Part shown: one piece after another, positions 50,361 through 63,330 of the stretch | Layout of the letters: each line of letters opens with the position of its first letter | Position numbering within the stretch: position 1 is the first letter of the stretch | NCBI GenBank assembly: GCA_029747015.1 | Contig: JAKOGI010000107.1 | Span: 1,039,606-1,103,605, forward strand | Source: Carnegiea gigantea | Taxonomy: Eukaryota > Streptophyta > Magnoliopsida > Caryophyllales > Cactaceae | Reading direction: 5' to 3' | Length of the DNA: 64,000 nucleotides | The notes under the pieces: model-generated | The model's database searches: none | The model's input: only the letters and a program-made list of their open reading frames with translations | Told to the model about the DNA's origin: nothing | Program-made: the position numbers and the translations under genes

Positions 50361-52747
50361 ATGAACCGATTGAGATGGGTAATGGACGGGGCAGGATTCT
50401 GGGAGGTGGACGTATCGACCCCCATAACCATTGATGGGGTGGCTCATCCTCTTCCTCGAGATGGTCTGCTTCCTTTGGGACTTTCGAGGGGAACCAGGCT
50501 GTCCAGACCCAAGCAGATCGACTTTATGCAGCGATTCATGGTTGCCCCCTTCGTCCCTTCCTTCGCTCTTGGGCCTGGCTTATCTATTCTCCGCGCTCTC
50601 ACCTTGCCTTTTGGCAATGACTGGTAATCTTGACTGCCCACTGGTTGAATTTCATTGTTTTGTTGTTCAAATTTCATAGTCGTAGTAAGTGGAAATTGGC
50701 ATGTCCTAATTTCATGTTTGGTGGGGTGCAATGTTAATGGATTGTAGTGGAGTTTTAGTCAATTTTCTTCTATTGTACATTGCATTGGAGCCTAGTTCCA
50801 AACATGAGTGGTAATCTTGACTGCCCACTTGTTGAATTTCATTGTTTTGCTGTAATCTATTGGACTTGGAAGTTTCAACTGGATACCATCAGGTTAGGGT
50901 GTCAATATGTTCTGCCAGAATGTATTAGAAACCATATTTTTATCAACCTTGATGAAAAAGTTGTAGTTGTGGTGTTTGGAAACTTATATTGTCCAAATTT
51001 CATGTTTGGTGGGGTGCAAGTAAAGGAATTGTAGTGGAGTTTTAGTCAGTTTTCTTCTGTCGATTACATTAAATTGCTCTGCAATGCGACCTACCAAACA
51101 TGATATAGTAAGTGTTTGACTGGAATGAAAATGGATAGTGCTTCATGCAAAATCATGGCGTCTTTGGCATTTGGATAGAGATAGGGAATATGCGCTTGTG
51201 AAGTATAGTTCATTGCAGTATTTTGGATTGGTGATTGGATATTGGGAAAGGAAGGATTTTCTTATTGTTGAAGGGGGAGAATTGACAATTTGACCTGTTG
51301 GTAGGAAATGAAGAATTCAATGTTGGGTTTTTTCATTTTGTGTTTCGATTGTTGAACCTCTCTAATCTGTAGTTGCGCTTAGACTATATGAAATGATTTT
51401 TTGCCCTTCGTTTTCTGTATTTTTTGGGGGGGTTGGGGGGCGGGGGTCGCTCTGTAGCATTAGCTGAGGGCTGACTTGCAGATGTTAATGTGCACATCAA
51501 GAAGTATGAACTATATGATGAAGGTATCAATAATGACCAACTTCACTCAGGATTTTTGTGCACTTGTACTCTTGATTTGGAAAATACATATTGAACTTGA
51601 TTGGGGTTAAAGAAATCCAAGTCTTACGAACTTCTGTATATATTGATGTTTACTAAGTTCACCGAAAAACAAAGTCATGCATGGTATGAGAATATCTTGA
51701 AGCTTGGCTAGATATTCTGTGTTTCTTGATGTGGAAGATCATTTTCTATTAAACTGGGTAGTTTGTTATCAGCAGTGCAATCTGATTGATACTTATGTCA
51801 AAGATGATGCAGGTTTACCTCATTGTTAGGCCAATTCCACTTTCAAAAGTTTGTCACTTCTGTTAGAAAAGCCAAGTTAGCGGAGCCTTCAGATTCATCG
51901 TCCTGGACACAACTTATCAGAAGACAACTAGCTAATAGATCACTTTATGACCTTGGTTTTTGTTCAGAGTTCCTCATAACACCTGATGATATACTCCTTG
52001 TTGCTTATGAAGCACATGGAGCTACAGAGACTGCTCGAAAGAAGGCAGTTTTCCATCATAAGGCAAGTATGTCGTCTGCATTTGTGATAACTGACGATGT
52101 GTTTATGATAATTGGTTTTATTCTTATCAGAAGAAGCAACAGTTAGTTTTGATATACCTTTTGACATCCGTATATCTATTTCACATTCCCTTCATGGCCT
52201 AGTTGCCAGTTTGTTAACTCATCTTTCATTCTGTAGCTTGGCTTTTCTGCACAGCATTCCTAGCAGCCTTCTTTTTGCCTTTTTACTCCCAAGGAAGAAA
52301 AGGAACTTGTGTTGTTGCTGAAATACTGCATGCCCTTTTGTCCCAGTTCAATATTTGTATGTGTATTTCTATTTTCAGAATTTGAGACATTCCAATACAT
52401 TTTAGCTGTAGTCATAGTTGCCAGTATTGCTCACCTTCAGACCGTTCCCGTGTTGGATCGTTCAATACATATTGTGGGTCGTTTTTGTATCGGAATGAAA
52501 GGGATCGTGTTCCAGATCTGAGAATCGTGCGATCCCCTTTCCAAGAGGCTCAAGGAAGCCAAGGTCTGAATGGAGAAAAAAAATCAGAAAAGGACAGAAT
52601 TGAAACATAACACCTGCTAAACCAAGTTAAACAAGCTTAATCATAAATTGATGCTTGGAGATCCCCATAATCCCACCCAGAGAGATGCTGCAATGGTGGA
52701 TTTTGAATGAACATTAGGGCTAAATTGAATTTTCCAAATCAAATAGC

Positions 52748-52799
<52 letters not shown>

Positions 52800-55700
52800 A
52801 GCTTTGTTAATTTGGTATTTTGGTTTGACATGCCTGTAGTTTCGAATTAATTTTCTCCCGTTCATGCTTTATCCTATTGAGGTCTCTTATGTCTATATTA
52901 TTTTACATCGTAGTTTCCTCATCATGATCTAACACTGGAGGCAGCTTGGCCTGGACTTTTTGTTGACAAGCAAGGAAATTACTGGGATGTGCCCGTTTCG
53001 ATGGCAGCTGATCTGGCATCTGTGACCTCTGATTCTGGTGTTAGTTACCACCTGTGCTTGCAGCATATTTTGGGTTCGGCAAAGCAGGTGAAAAGTGATG
53101 GATCCAGTGAAGTGCCTGCTACTGTACTTCCTGGATTGTCTCTTAAAAGCGCCTTTTCCTTGAAACGGAGTATAGATTTCTGGAGAAGTCAGGCAAAAAA
53201 GTTAAAAATGATTCAACCATTTGATATATTCCTATCAAATCCCCATGTTTCTGCTACTGGTGTTGTTGGTGAGTGTTGCCTGACAATATATTTTTTTCAT
53301 GATCTACATATTGTTACCTTCACCTATATGGGTTATTTAGAGGTACATAATTAGTCAACCTTCATGGCAGTTGAACAACATACTCTGGACGGTTCCTTTT
53401 TTTAACATTATATTAGGCTGCCTGAAGTAAATTGCATCATTGTGCTACCTCCATTTCTTTTGTCGTGGACGTGGAGTAGTGGGAAATTAATGGTTTCGGA
53501 ATCTGGTGTCCATTTCTTTTGCCTATATTATTTATTATAACGGAAGTGTTTGTTTGCCGTTAAAATATGGATATTTTTGGATCACTCGATACTCTCACGT
53601 CACCTCTTTGGAGACATGGTGGTTCATAAGACTTTGTGGCAATCTGGGTTGCAAGTGTCACCCTCTCAAAGGAGTACTCCGTACCTGCCCCCCCCCCCCC
53701 AAAAAACCTAAGTAGCTAAGCCTATTTGTAGCTCTATTGTGGTTTCCCATGTGTTTTTTGTTTGTGCTTTGCCTTCTTTTGCTTCTTATTGCTTACTTGT
53801 CTGTCGATTTTTGTTCAGATTTTTAAAATAATCCCTATTATTGTATTTTGCCTTTTTTATTTATTTGTCACTTTCTTTTCAAAATCTTTTGTCACTCTCT
53901 GTCAAAATATTTTTGATGACTACTGTCAACTCTTGTGGAAATGGCCTCTTTCTGCATTGGATAGATACTTGCACTGGTATGATCTAAAGTAGGAATGTTC
54001 TACTTTAAATTGTTGTTAAAAACTTATGGGTCACTCATTTAGTGGAAGACATTGTTTGTTGATGTGGACTTTCATTAGAGGGGCGATCTACTTTATTGAT
54101 TAGATTGTGGTACAGTGTTACCTTTGAAATCAATGCATCCATGCCAAAATGCATTTTTCTCCCTTCCCTGTTTGGTTGCCCTATTGCAGTCGTTTGCCTA
54201 GTCAATCTTTGCTGTTCTTGCTTGGAAATTATTTTACCTTATGCTTTCTCTGTATCTCTTGTTTATACACTGCTTCCGTAATAATTTTGTCATTTACATT
54301 GGAGATTATTATCAAATGATGGTTGAAATATCATGTAGCTAATGAGACCAGATATTGACACTACTTTCCGATTTCTTGGCTTGTGCATGTTCGAAGCACT
54401 ACCTCCTACCAGATGATATAATTTTTAGATACACTTGGGTCTTGGCCTATTTTGCTTGCACATTTGCTGTAGTTCTCATGTATAAGGATGTCTCTACATC
54501 CAAATTTGCAGGTGCACTTGCAACTGCGTTGGTTGGAGAGAATGCAGTGAGATCCCAAGCGGGTGATGAACCAGAGGGTTATAGGTGCTTCAACCTTTAT
54601 GCCTCTGGGTTGAAATCGGCATTTCTAGCAGACTTGTTTGCATCATTATCATTTTCAGCTCAGCATGGAAACTTCCAAAGATGGTTTTTCGATCTTACAC
54701 GATTGCATATTCGACTAGATGTTCCCTCAGGTTCCAAATTTCTGTCAGCTGCGGCATTTCTGGCCAATGATCTTTACAATTCACGACAGCCATCACGTGA
54801 AGCCATTCAGGCAGTCTGCCCCATTGCTTCATTATCTTTTCAACAGCAGGTATGAAATATGTTACAATGTAGCTTCCTCTGTATTATTTCCGGTTAATAC
54901 ATTGGCCTGGTCTTGGTTTATAGGAAGTTTGCCAATTTGGCTCTAAAATACTGGAATCCAAGCTCTGTGTTTGATTCTTACTAAAAATAGCTCTGAGCCA
55001 ATGGTCAGGCATCAAATATCCTCGTCTTTTACACTGTGTTGAGCCATAAGATTGCATACATCAAGCTTGATTTCCATTTTATTCTCCCCGTTTTATATTG
55101 AATGGTGCATTTGTGCAGTTATAGGGGATATGGGATACGTGGTTCACTTTAGCAGTAGCAGATCCTCAAGTTTTATACAATGGTGTATATTTTCATGGAT
55201 GTCCACTTAAAAATTTTTAAATTTTTTTGTACAGAATTTTGTATAAATTCTACAGTCTACGCTGGACACAGTCAGTTGCAATTTGTGTTGGCCCCTGGTT
55301 TGCTTGCCTCTTTGTTGGCAACATGCATCTTGACCCCGTAGACTTTTTTTTACATGATCCACGGTGGGCTCTTGTTGTATTGCTGGCCAAATTTGAGCCG
55401 TTGTAATGATATGCTCCAACGGCGAACTGTTCATTTCACCGCATCTTGGTTAGTCAGCTTAGACCCCATCAAAAATTTGTGCAACTTTGTTTTTCCCCTT
55501 TTTTTGGGGGGGGGGGGGTATCTGGTAAAGTTGCCGAACAAAACACTCCATTTCTCATAGAGTAGGGACGTAGCCGAGTTGAGCTGAGACGAGCTGAAAT
55601 CTTGATCAGATGTGAGCCCATGAGCCTGCCTCAGGCTCATCCCGTAGCTGATCAGACCTATGAACTTTGGGCTCAGGCTGGGATGCGCTGCTTGGCTTGG

Positions 55701-56927
55701 TCTTCTTCCCCCGGCCCCCGGGCTGCGGAAAAGTTTTATTTTAATTTGTAGAATATTCCATAGATTGAGGAGACAATGGTTAGGGTGAAATTCTGTTAAC
55801 CATAATGTTAATTAATGCACTCCACAAAAAGCGCTGGGGGGAGGGGTGGGAAGATCTACATGAGCTGAGGCTTCCCATTTTGTTTGATATTTGCAGACTG
55901 AGCAAAGCCATGCTAGGCTTGGGCATGGCTTGGTAAGCTAACAAGCTAGCTCGAACTGGCCTTGAGCTTGGTTTGGTCAGCCAAAGCTGAGCTTTGACCA
56001 AGCTGAGTTTTCAAGTTTTAATTGATATTGGCAGACTGAGGAGAGCCATGCTAGGCTTCGGCATGGCTTCGGAAGCTTTCAAGCCAGCTAAACTTGCCTT
56101 GAGCTTGGTTTGACGCAGCCCAAACAAGCTTCAACTGTGCCGAGTCTGAGGGCCCGTTGATCTGGCTCGATTAGGGTCTGCAACCCTACTCATGAGTCAT
56201 GAGGATACCTTACTACACAAGGCATGGGTGAGAAGGATGCCGGTAGGGGAATGGGAAACATTCCTCTGTTGAAATTTGAACCCCACACCTCCACCTATTT
56301 GGTTAGTGAAAGTTGTTGCATTGGCTCCTCCTTTCTATAATATTCTTTCCTATTTTCAAGCTTGGAATCACTTCTCAGGTCATGGGAGACCCTAGGACGT
56401 TGGAGCATGAAAGAAGTCTTTGATTTCTATTTTCTATCAGCATGCGGATTGTGACACCCTGTAGATCATGACTCGTGAGTCATGACTTTGTTGGCATGCC
56501 ATGATATGGGAGGATAAAGTGCTTTCTGTACATCATGTGGTTTTGGCTCTCATGTGACAGGCCTATGCTGTTGATTGATTGCTACGATTTGCCTTTCTGC
56601 TAATTTACGTGCATCCATTCCTGCGTCAATTGATGTTTGTCAAAGTTGATATGTCCGCTGTTCATGTCTGGTTTTGTGCTGTGTTGGCGTGGTGACTGCT
56701 GCTTATGTCTTTGTGATGATTTGCAGATCATTGGACCATTCAGTTTTAGAGTTGATTCAGGGGTTGCTGTTAATTTGCGTGATAATAGGAAGTGGAAGGT
56801 AAACCTTGAGAATCCAGTATTGGCAATTGAATATGCTTTACATGTCCTCGGCTCTGCAAAGGCGGTTGCTTGGTACGCACCACAGCAAAAGGAGTTCATG
56901 GTGGAGCTCCGATTGTTTGAGAGATGA
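50361..56927 (+). CDS. TGD4: TGD4, outer-envelope lipid import protein (five exons)
   Basis: TGD4 is a beta-barrel-like protein of the chloroplast outer envelope; in Arabidopsis it binds phosphatidic acid and is needed to import ER-made lipid for galactolipid synthesis, with the TGD1-2-3 transporter of the inner envelope. Exons: 50361-50623, 51813-52062, 52914-53268, 54512-54849, 56727-56927. Together they give 468 residues, against about 479 in Arabidopsis. The start MNRLRW, GLSRGTRLSRPKQ, SLYDLGFCSEFL, GNFQRWFFDLTRLHIRLD and IGPFSFRVDSG match that protein closely, and the end is KEFMVELRLFER. All joins keep the frame. No break was seen, so the gene looks functional. The start codon is set by similarity to the known N-terminus. 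Confidence 0.93.
50624..51812 (+). other. TGD4 intron 1 with duplicated donor region
   Basis: The donor tg/gtaatcttgactgcc of exon 1 recurs 187 bases downstream, at about 50811, as gtggtaatcttgactgcc followed by the same ttgaatttcattgttttg. A second shared block, tttcatgtttggtggggtgc, recurs near 50721 and 50999. The intron grew by local duplication. The acceptor is gatgatgcag. Confidence 0.85.
52063..52913 (+). other. TGD4 intron 2, GC-AG type
   Basis: The donor reads AAG/gcaagt, the strong consensus of rare GC-AG introns, and the acceptor catcgtag. The nearby gtatgt donor four bases later would shift the frame and meet a TGA within seven codons. The GC donor joins HHK to FPHHDLTLEAAWPGLF, matching TGD4. 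A (GA)n run lies at 52752-52794. Confidence 0.8.
55563..56188. mobile_element. hAT-like insertion in TGD4 intron 4
   Basis: The segment starts TAGGGACGTAGCC and ends TGCAACCCTA, with imperfect inverted ends. Its interior has two direct, diverged units of about 150 bases with gccatgctaggctt and gccttgagcttggttt. Flanks ctcatagag and ctcatgag are an imperfect target duplication. It is non-coding. Confidence 0.55.
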
Positions 56928-57229
56928 AGCTTTTACCCGCTTTTGTAGGAACTTTGGAACACCCCCCCTTCCCGTGCAGGGCAAAGCCCCAAAAAGGAGA
57001 AGAATATAAAAGCAAAATTGTATTCATTGATTCATATTTTCAGGGTAAATTGCAGGTAGGGCTGATCTGCTTTTGGATGTCGACCTCTTGTCAAGTTTAG
57101 ATCATTGGATTGTTCTGAAAGAGCATTCACAAGTTATTGACAGGAGGTTCTTCATTGGTGGAGCTATGAATTCATTTATACCGGTCCACTCCTGCATCGT
57201 TAAAATTGAACAATTGCTTGCTGATTTAA

Positions 57230-57470
57230 TCTAGAGCTGGATAACGGGTTGGTTCGGCTTGACCAATTTAATAAACAGGCCAATTTCGTGTTAGCCTGGA
57301 AAATGGTTTAAATTTACAAAAATTGAAAAATAACATGTTTTCAACATAACGGTCAAATCGTGACGATTTCAGATCAAAATCGGTTTAATTCATGTTGGGT
57401 TCGTGTTTTTCTCAATAACTTCCGGTTGGATTCGTGTTTGGTTATCGTGTCGGATTAGATTTTTCAAACT
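57230..57470. repeat. Repeat with gggttcgtgtt motifs
   Basis: This stretch downstream of TGD4 has repeated acgggttggttcgg and ttgggttcgtgttt blocks similar in style to 43345-43930. It is probably the remains of a small DNA element; ends are not defined. Confidence 0.3.
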
Positions 57471-58084
57471 TCCACATTTTAATCGCAGTAATACCCTCCT
57501 CGCTTTCTTTTTAATCACGTGACACAATTTGAGTATTTTTTAAACAAGGCTGTGATCTACAACCGCCATCACAGCCTTCAAAGTCCAAATATCATAGAAG
57601 CTTATGCACGAACTATTTTTGAATTTGGGGAATATGGATTCTATTTTTGAACTTGTGATTATGGATTTGTTCTTCAACTCTGCCCCGAGTGTCATTTATT
57701 GACTAATCGAGGAAATCATTCTCTCATGTACCAGCTCCAAAACTTTAAACTTTAGTTTGTTAAGCTAGTTTTAGATGTTATTTTATTGAATTTAAGACTT
57801 GTCTACTTTTTAGATCATATTTTCTCACCAAGAGAATTAAAAAAAAAAAGAAAAAAAGAAAATTGCATATATATATAACACTAAAATTCCTACGAAATAT
57901 TACTGATGATGTTGGTATCATCTGTCCGAAGGAGATGACCAACCACATGCAAATCCATTTTGGCCTAAATAGACGACTTTAAACAGTGACACAATTCTTT
58001 TTTAAATTAAGATTTGAACGGCTACATATGTTCATTAATAGGTAAAAAGTTGGAACATATATTGGACAAATAGAATTTTTGCAT

Positions 58085-58290
<206 letters not shown>

Positions 58291-58639
58291 AATAGAAGTA
58301 CCAACCTAACCCAAATAGGTCAACCTTAGCTCTAATGGGTTTGACCCAAGCGGATTAGGATTCCAAAATTTTTGTCCAAGACCCTAACTTTTCTGGGTGG
58401 GTTTGGGTCATGTTAATTTTTTCCATGTCTACCTATGATACATCTGAAGAAAAGTTTGGATTTTTGTTACGTACAAAAAAAAAAAAAAAAGCTTGTGATT
58501 TTCATTTTTGTTCATTCTTTGGTAAATAACATTATTCAACTTATGATCTTATACGGTATCAGAGGAGGGAGAGTGACTCATGTTATAGATATTCTTGACA
58601 CAAGATTAGATGGACCATTCTGTTCACTGATCCAGGAAC

Positions 58640-59800
58640 CATAACGTAATTTGCACCAAGTTGAGCAAGTCAATATCTGTCCAGGACATTCAGAAAATAG
58701 CCATTAAGTGAAATAGCCTTCCTACATCCATCTAGGAAGCCTTTTCCGGAACACTGACGCAAATATACAACATTTTAACACATAAAATGAACCTTTGAGT
58801 TTCTTTGAGTATAATCCCTTAGCTGGCCAAATTACTCCTTGTAATCTTCAATGATTGATCTTAAAGCAATGGCCCTAGCTCTTATACATAGTGACATGAA
58901 GGCATCGCAAATGTGCTGTTTCTTGACTTTATTCCTGAAATCTCTAGCTCCTGAGATTGATGATCTCTAAAAACCTACAAATAATGCTTAGCCGTGCAAG
59001 CAGTTGTCATATGCCCTTTCCCTTTCTCAAAGTTAAAAGGAACGTAGTTATGTTCAAAGAGCACGGTCTTCACTTGAAAAGAGAGCTCTTTCCTCACTTT
59101 TGATATCCAAAGCCTCCATTGACATCCATCAGGCAAGCAATGACATTGTATTCTATTGGGATCACTTTTGCTAAATTTCAAATGATATCCTTTTACTATC
59201 CTCCAATCTTCAATAGCATCTTTATCCTCCCTCGTATTTTTGAACAACATTTTTGGAACCAAGTCCGTATTGAGGTCACCAATGCTAGCTTGGATATCTA
59301 GCGTTGTTCTTTTTAGCTTTCTGACCTTTTTAAGTTTTTCATCATCATCATCATCATCACTGCCAAACTAATCATTAGAGGTGTTTGACCCATTACATTT
59401 ATGCTGAGGAAAATAATTCTCAATATCGACCTCCTTTTCAATATTTTCCATTTCATACTCGTTATCATATGCATCAATGTGCACCATAAATAAATCCATA
59501 TGAGGGAACTTTTCACAGAATGTCATAGACTCTTTAATGTTATTAGCATTTTCATTTTCAACTGAACTCTACTCAAAAAGCATCTCTAGCCTACATATTC
59601 TCTTAATCCTCTTCTCTGTATAGCCAGTTCAACCACTACATGCATCCTTAATGTCTCCACACCCATGTAATTGCGTTCATCTTCACCTTAGACAAATCTC
59701 CCTTAGCATATATATAAAAAAAAGCTCACTCTCAAAATGCCCCCCATGTAAACAAGCTAACAGTTTTACCATCATCATCACCCATTTTGCATAATTAAAG
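58640..59800 (-). pseudogene. Mutator-like transposase, 5' part
   Basis: On the minus strand an acidic region with a D-run (near 59340-59360) precedes the open frame 59262-58975, which matches the DNA-binding domain of plant MULE transposases: MLFKNTREDKDAIEDWRIVK, then a C-H-C-x5-C-x-W zinc pattern (QCHCLPDGCQWRLW) and a KTVLFEHNY segment. Below 58975 a broken frame gives RARAIALRSIIEDYKEQFGQ and GCRKAISLNGYFL, the start of the DDE transposase domain, where the first catalytic aspartate appears as asparagine. The rest of the catalytic domain is absent. It is dead. Confidence 0.75.
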
Positions 59801-60217
59801 TGAAAATACTAATTAATCTCAACGAATGCACATCCCCTAAAAACAATAACAGAACATTGTGGTTTACTTGCGGTTTATATTGACATATTCAATTTCAAAA
59901 AACAACTCAAACGATTATTCAAGTTTCAATTGTGCATCTACGGCAAGTTAGAAGCTCAACAGACCAAACAAAAAAGATTTCTCACAAGAAAAAAAAAAAG
60001 CTAAACTTCAAATTTATATTTTTGAAACTCTAGACATTAAATTATGCTTAAGAAGATGATCTTCCACAATTAACTACTCTAATAGTCAAATCTTTGCGCG
60101 ATCTTCGCAGGCGAAGTCCACCATCGTAGTACTCTTCCAAAACTATTAGGGCTTAGCCTTGTTTGTTCGTTGCACGGGGGGAGAGAGGGGGGTGAAGTGA
60201 GTTGTGAGGGTTCTGGG

Positions 60218-61369
60218 TAGGGCTGTTCATTAAATGGTCCAGGGCCGGACTGGACCGAAGACTGGACCGGACCGGCCTGGACCGGACCGGACCGAGGCTT
60301 TTCGGTCCGGTCATTGGTCTTTTCCTTTCCTGTTTTCGGTCTTCGGTCCGGTCCTGGACCGGCTCGTGGACCGGACAGACCGGGTTTCTTTTTTTTTTTT
60401 TAAATTTCTGGTTAAATCTCCAAAAGGCTAAATCTAATTCACTTCTCATTGGTTTCAAGCGACAATCTGCTTCTACTCCTCGTCCTTCTCATCCGTTCCC
60501 TTCTCTTCTGCTGCCCTTCTCGGTTCTCGGTGCTCGGCGCTCGCTGGCCGGCGACAGCTGCAGTGAGGCGGTTCCCTTCTCGTCTCCTTCTTCCTTGGCT
60601 CCTTTCTGCCTTGCTGGACATACTGCTTCTGGCCTTCTTCTCGCTCACTCGCGCTCATCTACTGTCTTCTGCTCTTCTTCTACTTCTGAATCTTGATCTT
60701 CTCTCGGTATTTGTTCAGTTGATTGTGTTAGTTAGGGTTTTAATTTGCTTTTCTAGGGTTTTTCGATTTTGTGAATTTGTTCTAGGGTTTTGTGAATTTG
60801 ATTTGGTTAGTGGCTTGTGAATAGGGGTGTTCATTGGTCCGGGAACATTGATAATGACTTTCTCTCCTCTTTTTCTTTCATTCATTCGTGTGTTTGTTGG
60901 AGAGGGTTCTTGTGTTTGTTGGATTTATGGTTTAGGGGTTGATTGTGAATTTGTGAATTTATGGTGCAGTTGGTCATGTATTAAAGTTTATTAGTTTTGG
61001 TGTAAGTGAGCAGGTTTATTGGTTTACTGCTTTTGTTGAAGAATGAGAAATTTAGAACTTCAATTAGTTCAATCAGCAGGTTTGTGGCGCAGTGCTGCCA
61101 GAGGAACGGTCTGGAGTCGGTTCGGTTTGGTCCGGTCCAGGATCGACTCCAGACCGGTCCTCTGGCAGCACTGCGCCACAAACCTACTGATTGAACTAAT
61201 TGAAGTTTTAAATTTCTCATTCTCCAACAAAAGTAGTAAACCAATAAACTTGCTCCAGGACCGACTCCAGACCGGTCCGGTCCTCGGTCCAGGGTCTGGC
61301 AAATTTTCGATCCTTGGTCCAGCCGGTCCGGTCCAGTCCGGTCCACTCCGGGACCGATGAACACCCCTA
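60218..61369. mobile_element. Non-autonomous hAT element
   Basis: The element runs from TAGGGCTGTTCAT to ATGAACACCCCTA and is flanked by the 8-base duplication gttctggg (60210-60217, 61370-61377), exactly as hAT elements insert. Its ends are rich in ggaccgg motifs in both directions. The middle (60450-60820) looks like a plant 5' untranslated region and first intron, with tctcttctgctgcccttctc and then tagggttttaatttg. No transposase remains. It is inserted upstream of the Mutator transposase fragment. Long frames across it are compositional. Confidence 0.88.
61009..61254. repeat. Hairpin inverted repeat in the hAT element
   Basis: Arms 61009-61119 and 61144-61254 are near-perfect inverted copies of 111 bases, with a 24-base loop. 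The shared core includes ctctggcagcactgcgccac. Transcribed RNA would fold into a long stem. Confidence 0.9.
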
Positions 61370-61379
61370 GTTCTGGGTT

Positions 61380-62880
61380 TGAAGGGAAACAAATCAGGGC
61401 AAGGTTCTTTTTTAGCTTTTTTTAACATCCTTATGCTATTGGCATGGCTCAAATTGTGTTTTTTGATAGTTTACTAGACTAGCCAGTTAAAGTGACATTT
61501 TGTGCCTAATAACCAAGTCTAGTGGCACACTTAGATAAAGAAAATTTTCGACGGCATTTTTGTGTCAAATAACCTAGTTCAATGGCACGTTTAGAGAAAT
61601 TATAACAGAATAATACCCCCACTTTTATCGCAACTATTATGGACCCTCACATTTGAGAATATATTTCACGGCACCATCACCTTTAATCGGGAAGATTTGG
61701 GGTTCCAAATCGGGTACACCATGTCATTTTTTGAGCAAAATAGGTGGGAAAATTCAAAAAACATACTACCGTTCAATCAATGCCCTCAACTTTTGTTTCT
61801 TAATTTTTACAACTGCTTATTGGAATTGTGCAAGAAGACCACTGAAAGGCTAGGAAAAAGACAAAAAAGCGAATACAGTAATGATTTCTATAAATTCGAA
61901 CCCATCCAATTCCTTTCCTCTCTCATGAACATTTGTCATCCTATCTCTCTCCTTCCCTTAGTTGCCATTGTCGTGGAGGATGGGGCTTTGAGGTGCAGGT
62001 AATGTATTTTATCAATTATATTTAATTTTTGGGTATTATATTTAATTTGTTTCATTTTTTAGATTTAATTATTTCTCCGTTATCTATCCCTTTCTACAAT
62101 ATGTTTCCCTTCGTTAAAAATCATGGAGGTATCAATAAAATTTTCTTTTTTGACAATTGTTGCTAGGTTGGGTAGAAAAAATGCAAGGTTCATTGTCTTG
62201 TAGGAGCAACTGGAGGAACGTTTTATGAAGTTGAAGTTGTGACATGCTCAAAATGCAACATGGAATGTTCATGAAAAGTATCACAATCAAACCAAAACAC
62301 GACAAGGTATTACTTTAAGTGCATGAGTTGTGATAAGTTTTTAAATGGGTTGAATAGGATGCCCCTATAGTAGAGACAACAATGCCAGGGGAGTGGAATG
62401 AAGTGAAAAAAGAATTATGTGAGATAGGGATGGCGCTTAACTTGATTAAAAAGGGGCAAAGCATGATACGCATATTATTAGTTACAGTAATCATAATGTT
62501 AGCATTTATAATTGTGATATAAAGGAACAACTTCATCTTGAATGTATCTGTGAACATGATGGGCAATAAATGAAATATCATAAGCTTGAATATTTTCAAA
62601 TGTTCATGCTCTGTCACACATGAACAAAAATTAGCGGCTTCATGCCTAGTGATTGTTAAGACAACAACATAACCATATAAATTGGCATCAACAGGTCATT
62701 ACATAAGCTGTACAATTGAGTAGCTTACTTCACTATGTATCAACATCACCACCACAAGACACCACCAAAAGACATAATGTTCATGTCTATGTCTATGTAT
62801 CTGCCTATGGCTACATCTGACATCAACAAAAACCCAAAACAAGACACCTAATAATCCATAACAAAAGCTTAGCAAAGGGC
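61380..62880. other. Unassigned sequence between two DNA elements
   Basis: Two related blocks, aataaccaagtctagtggcac and aataacctagttcaatggcac, lie about 70 bases apart near 61510 and 61570. Open frames 61697-62002 (+) and 62315-62617 (-) show no recognised domain. A Mutator end region is possible, given the transposase remains on both sides. Confidence 0.4.
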
Positions 62881-62889
62881 AGCAGAGGA

Positions 62890-63330
62890 CCTCCAATCAT
62901 GCAACCACTTCCTGTTTTTTAGGCATTCCAACAGGATTAGGAGCATAATTCCTTTTCTTCTCCTCAAGAAACCTCCCATACGTATCCCTTGGTCGACCAT
63001 ATGTGGCTGAGTTATATCCAAGCCGCTTGCATGTCCTGCATCTGAAGGCTATAAGTGAAAATTAAAAATGTGCAAATAGAAAAACTTAGTGAACCAAAGA
63101 AAAAAAAAGGTCTTCTACACTCCGAAATGCCCTGTTTCTCTTCTCCTACCGGCTTGGAGGCTGACATTGAGGTTGACTTACAGTCTGAGACTCTCTTCTC
63201 TTATGCTCTGGTGATCTGTCCTTCTTGACTTGTGAAAATGGGGGTCCAACTGAGGAAGACCCCTGTTCTCCCAATTGAAATAAGATAGAATAGGATGAAC
63301 AATACCATCATACAACTTCTTATACCTTTC
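62890..63330 (-). pseudogene. Mutator-like transposase C-terminus
   Basis: On the minus strand YKKLYDGIVHPILSYFNW near 63290-63330 matches the VHPI segment just before the zinc knuckle of MULE transposases. After an intron-like gap, a second piece (about 63050-62895) gives CRTCKRLGYNSATYGRPRD, a CCHC knuckle (C-x2-C-x4-H-x4-C) whose histidine and last cysteine are both tyrosine. It then ends in a stop. The remainder upstream is cut by a LINE at 63331. It cannot be the same gene as 58640-59800, because the order on the minus strand is wrong. Confidence 0.65.

Noticed and set aside
58555..58575. cggtatcagagg as an LTR primer binding site
   Set aside because: No LTR-like sequence or paired repeat was found beside it.
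60449..60820. 123-codon leucine- and serine-rich frame
   Set aside because: It lies in the leader-like part of a hAT element, CT-rich sequence gives leucine and serine in all frames, and no domain was recognised.
60981..61452. Long overlapping frames on both strands
   Set aside because: They arise from the GC-rich inverted repeat of the hAT element.
58975..63330. The two Mutator transposase pieces as one gene
   Set aside because: On the minus strand the C-terminal piece would come before the N-terminal piece.
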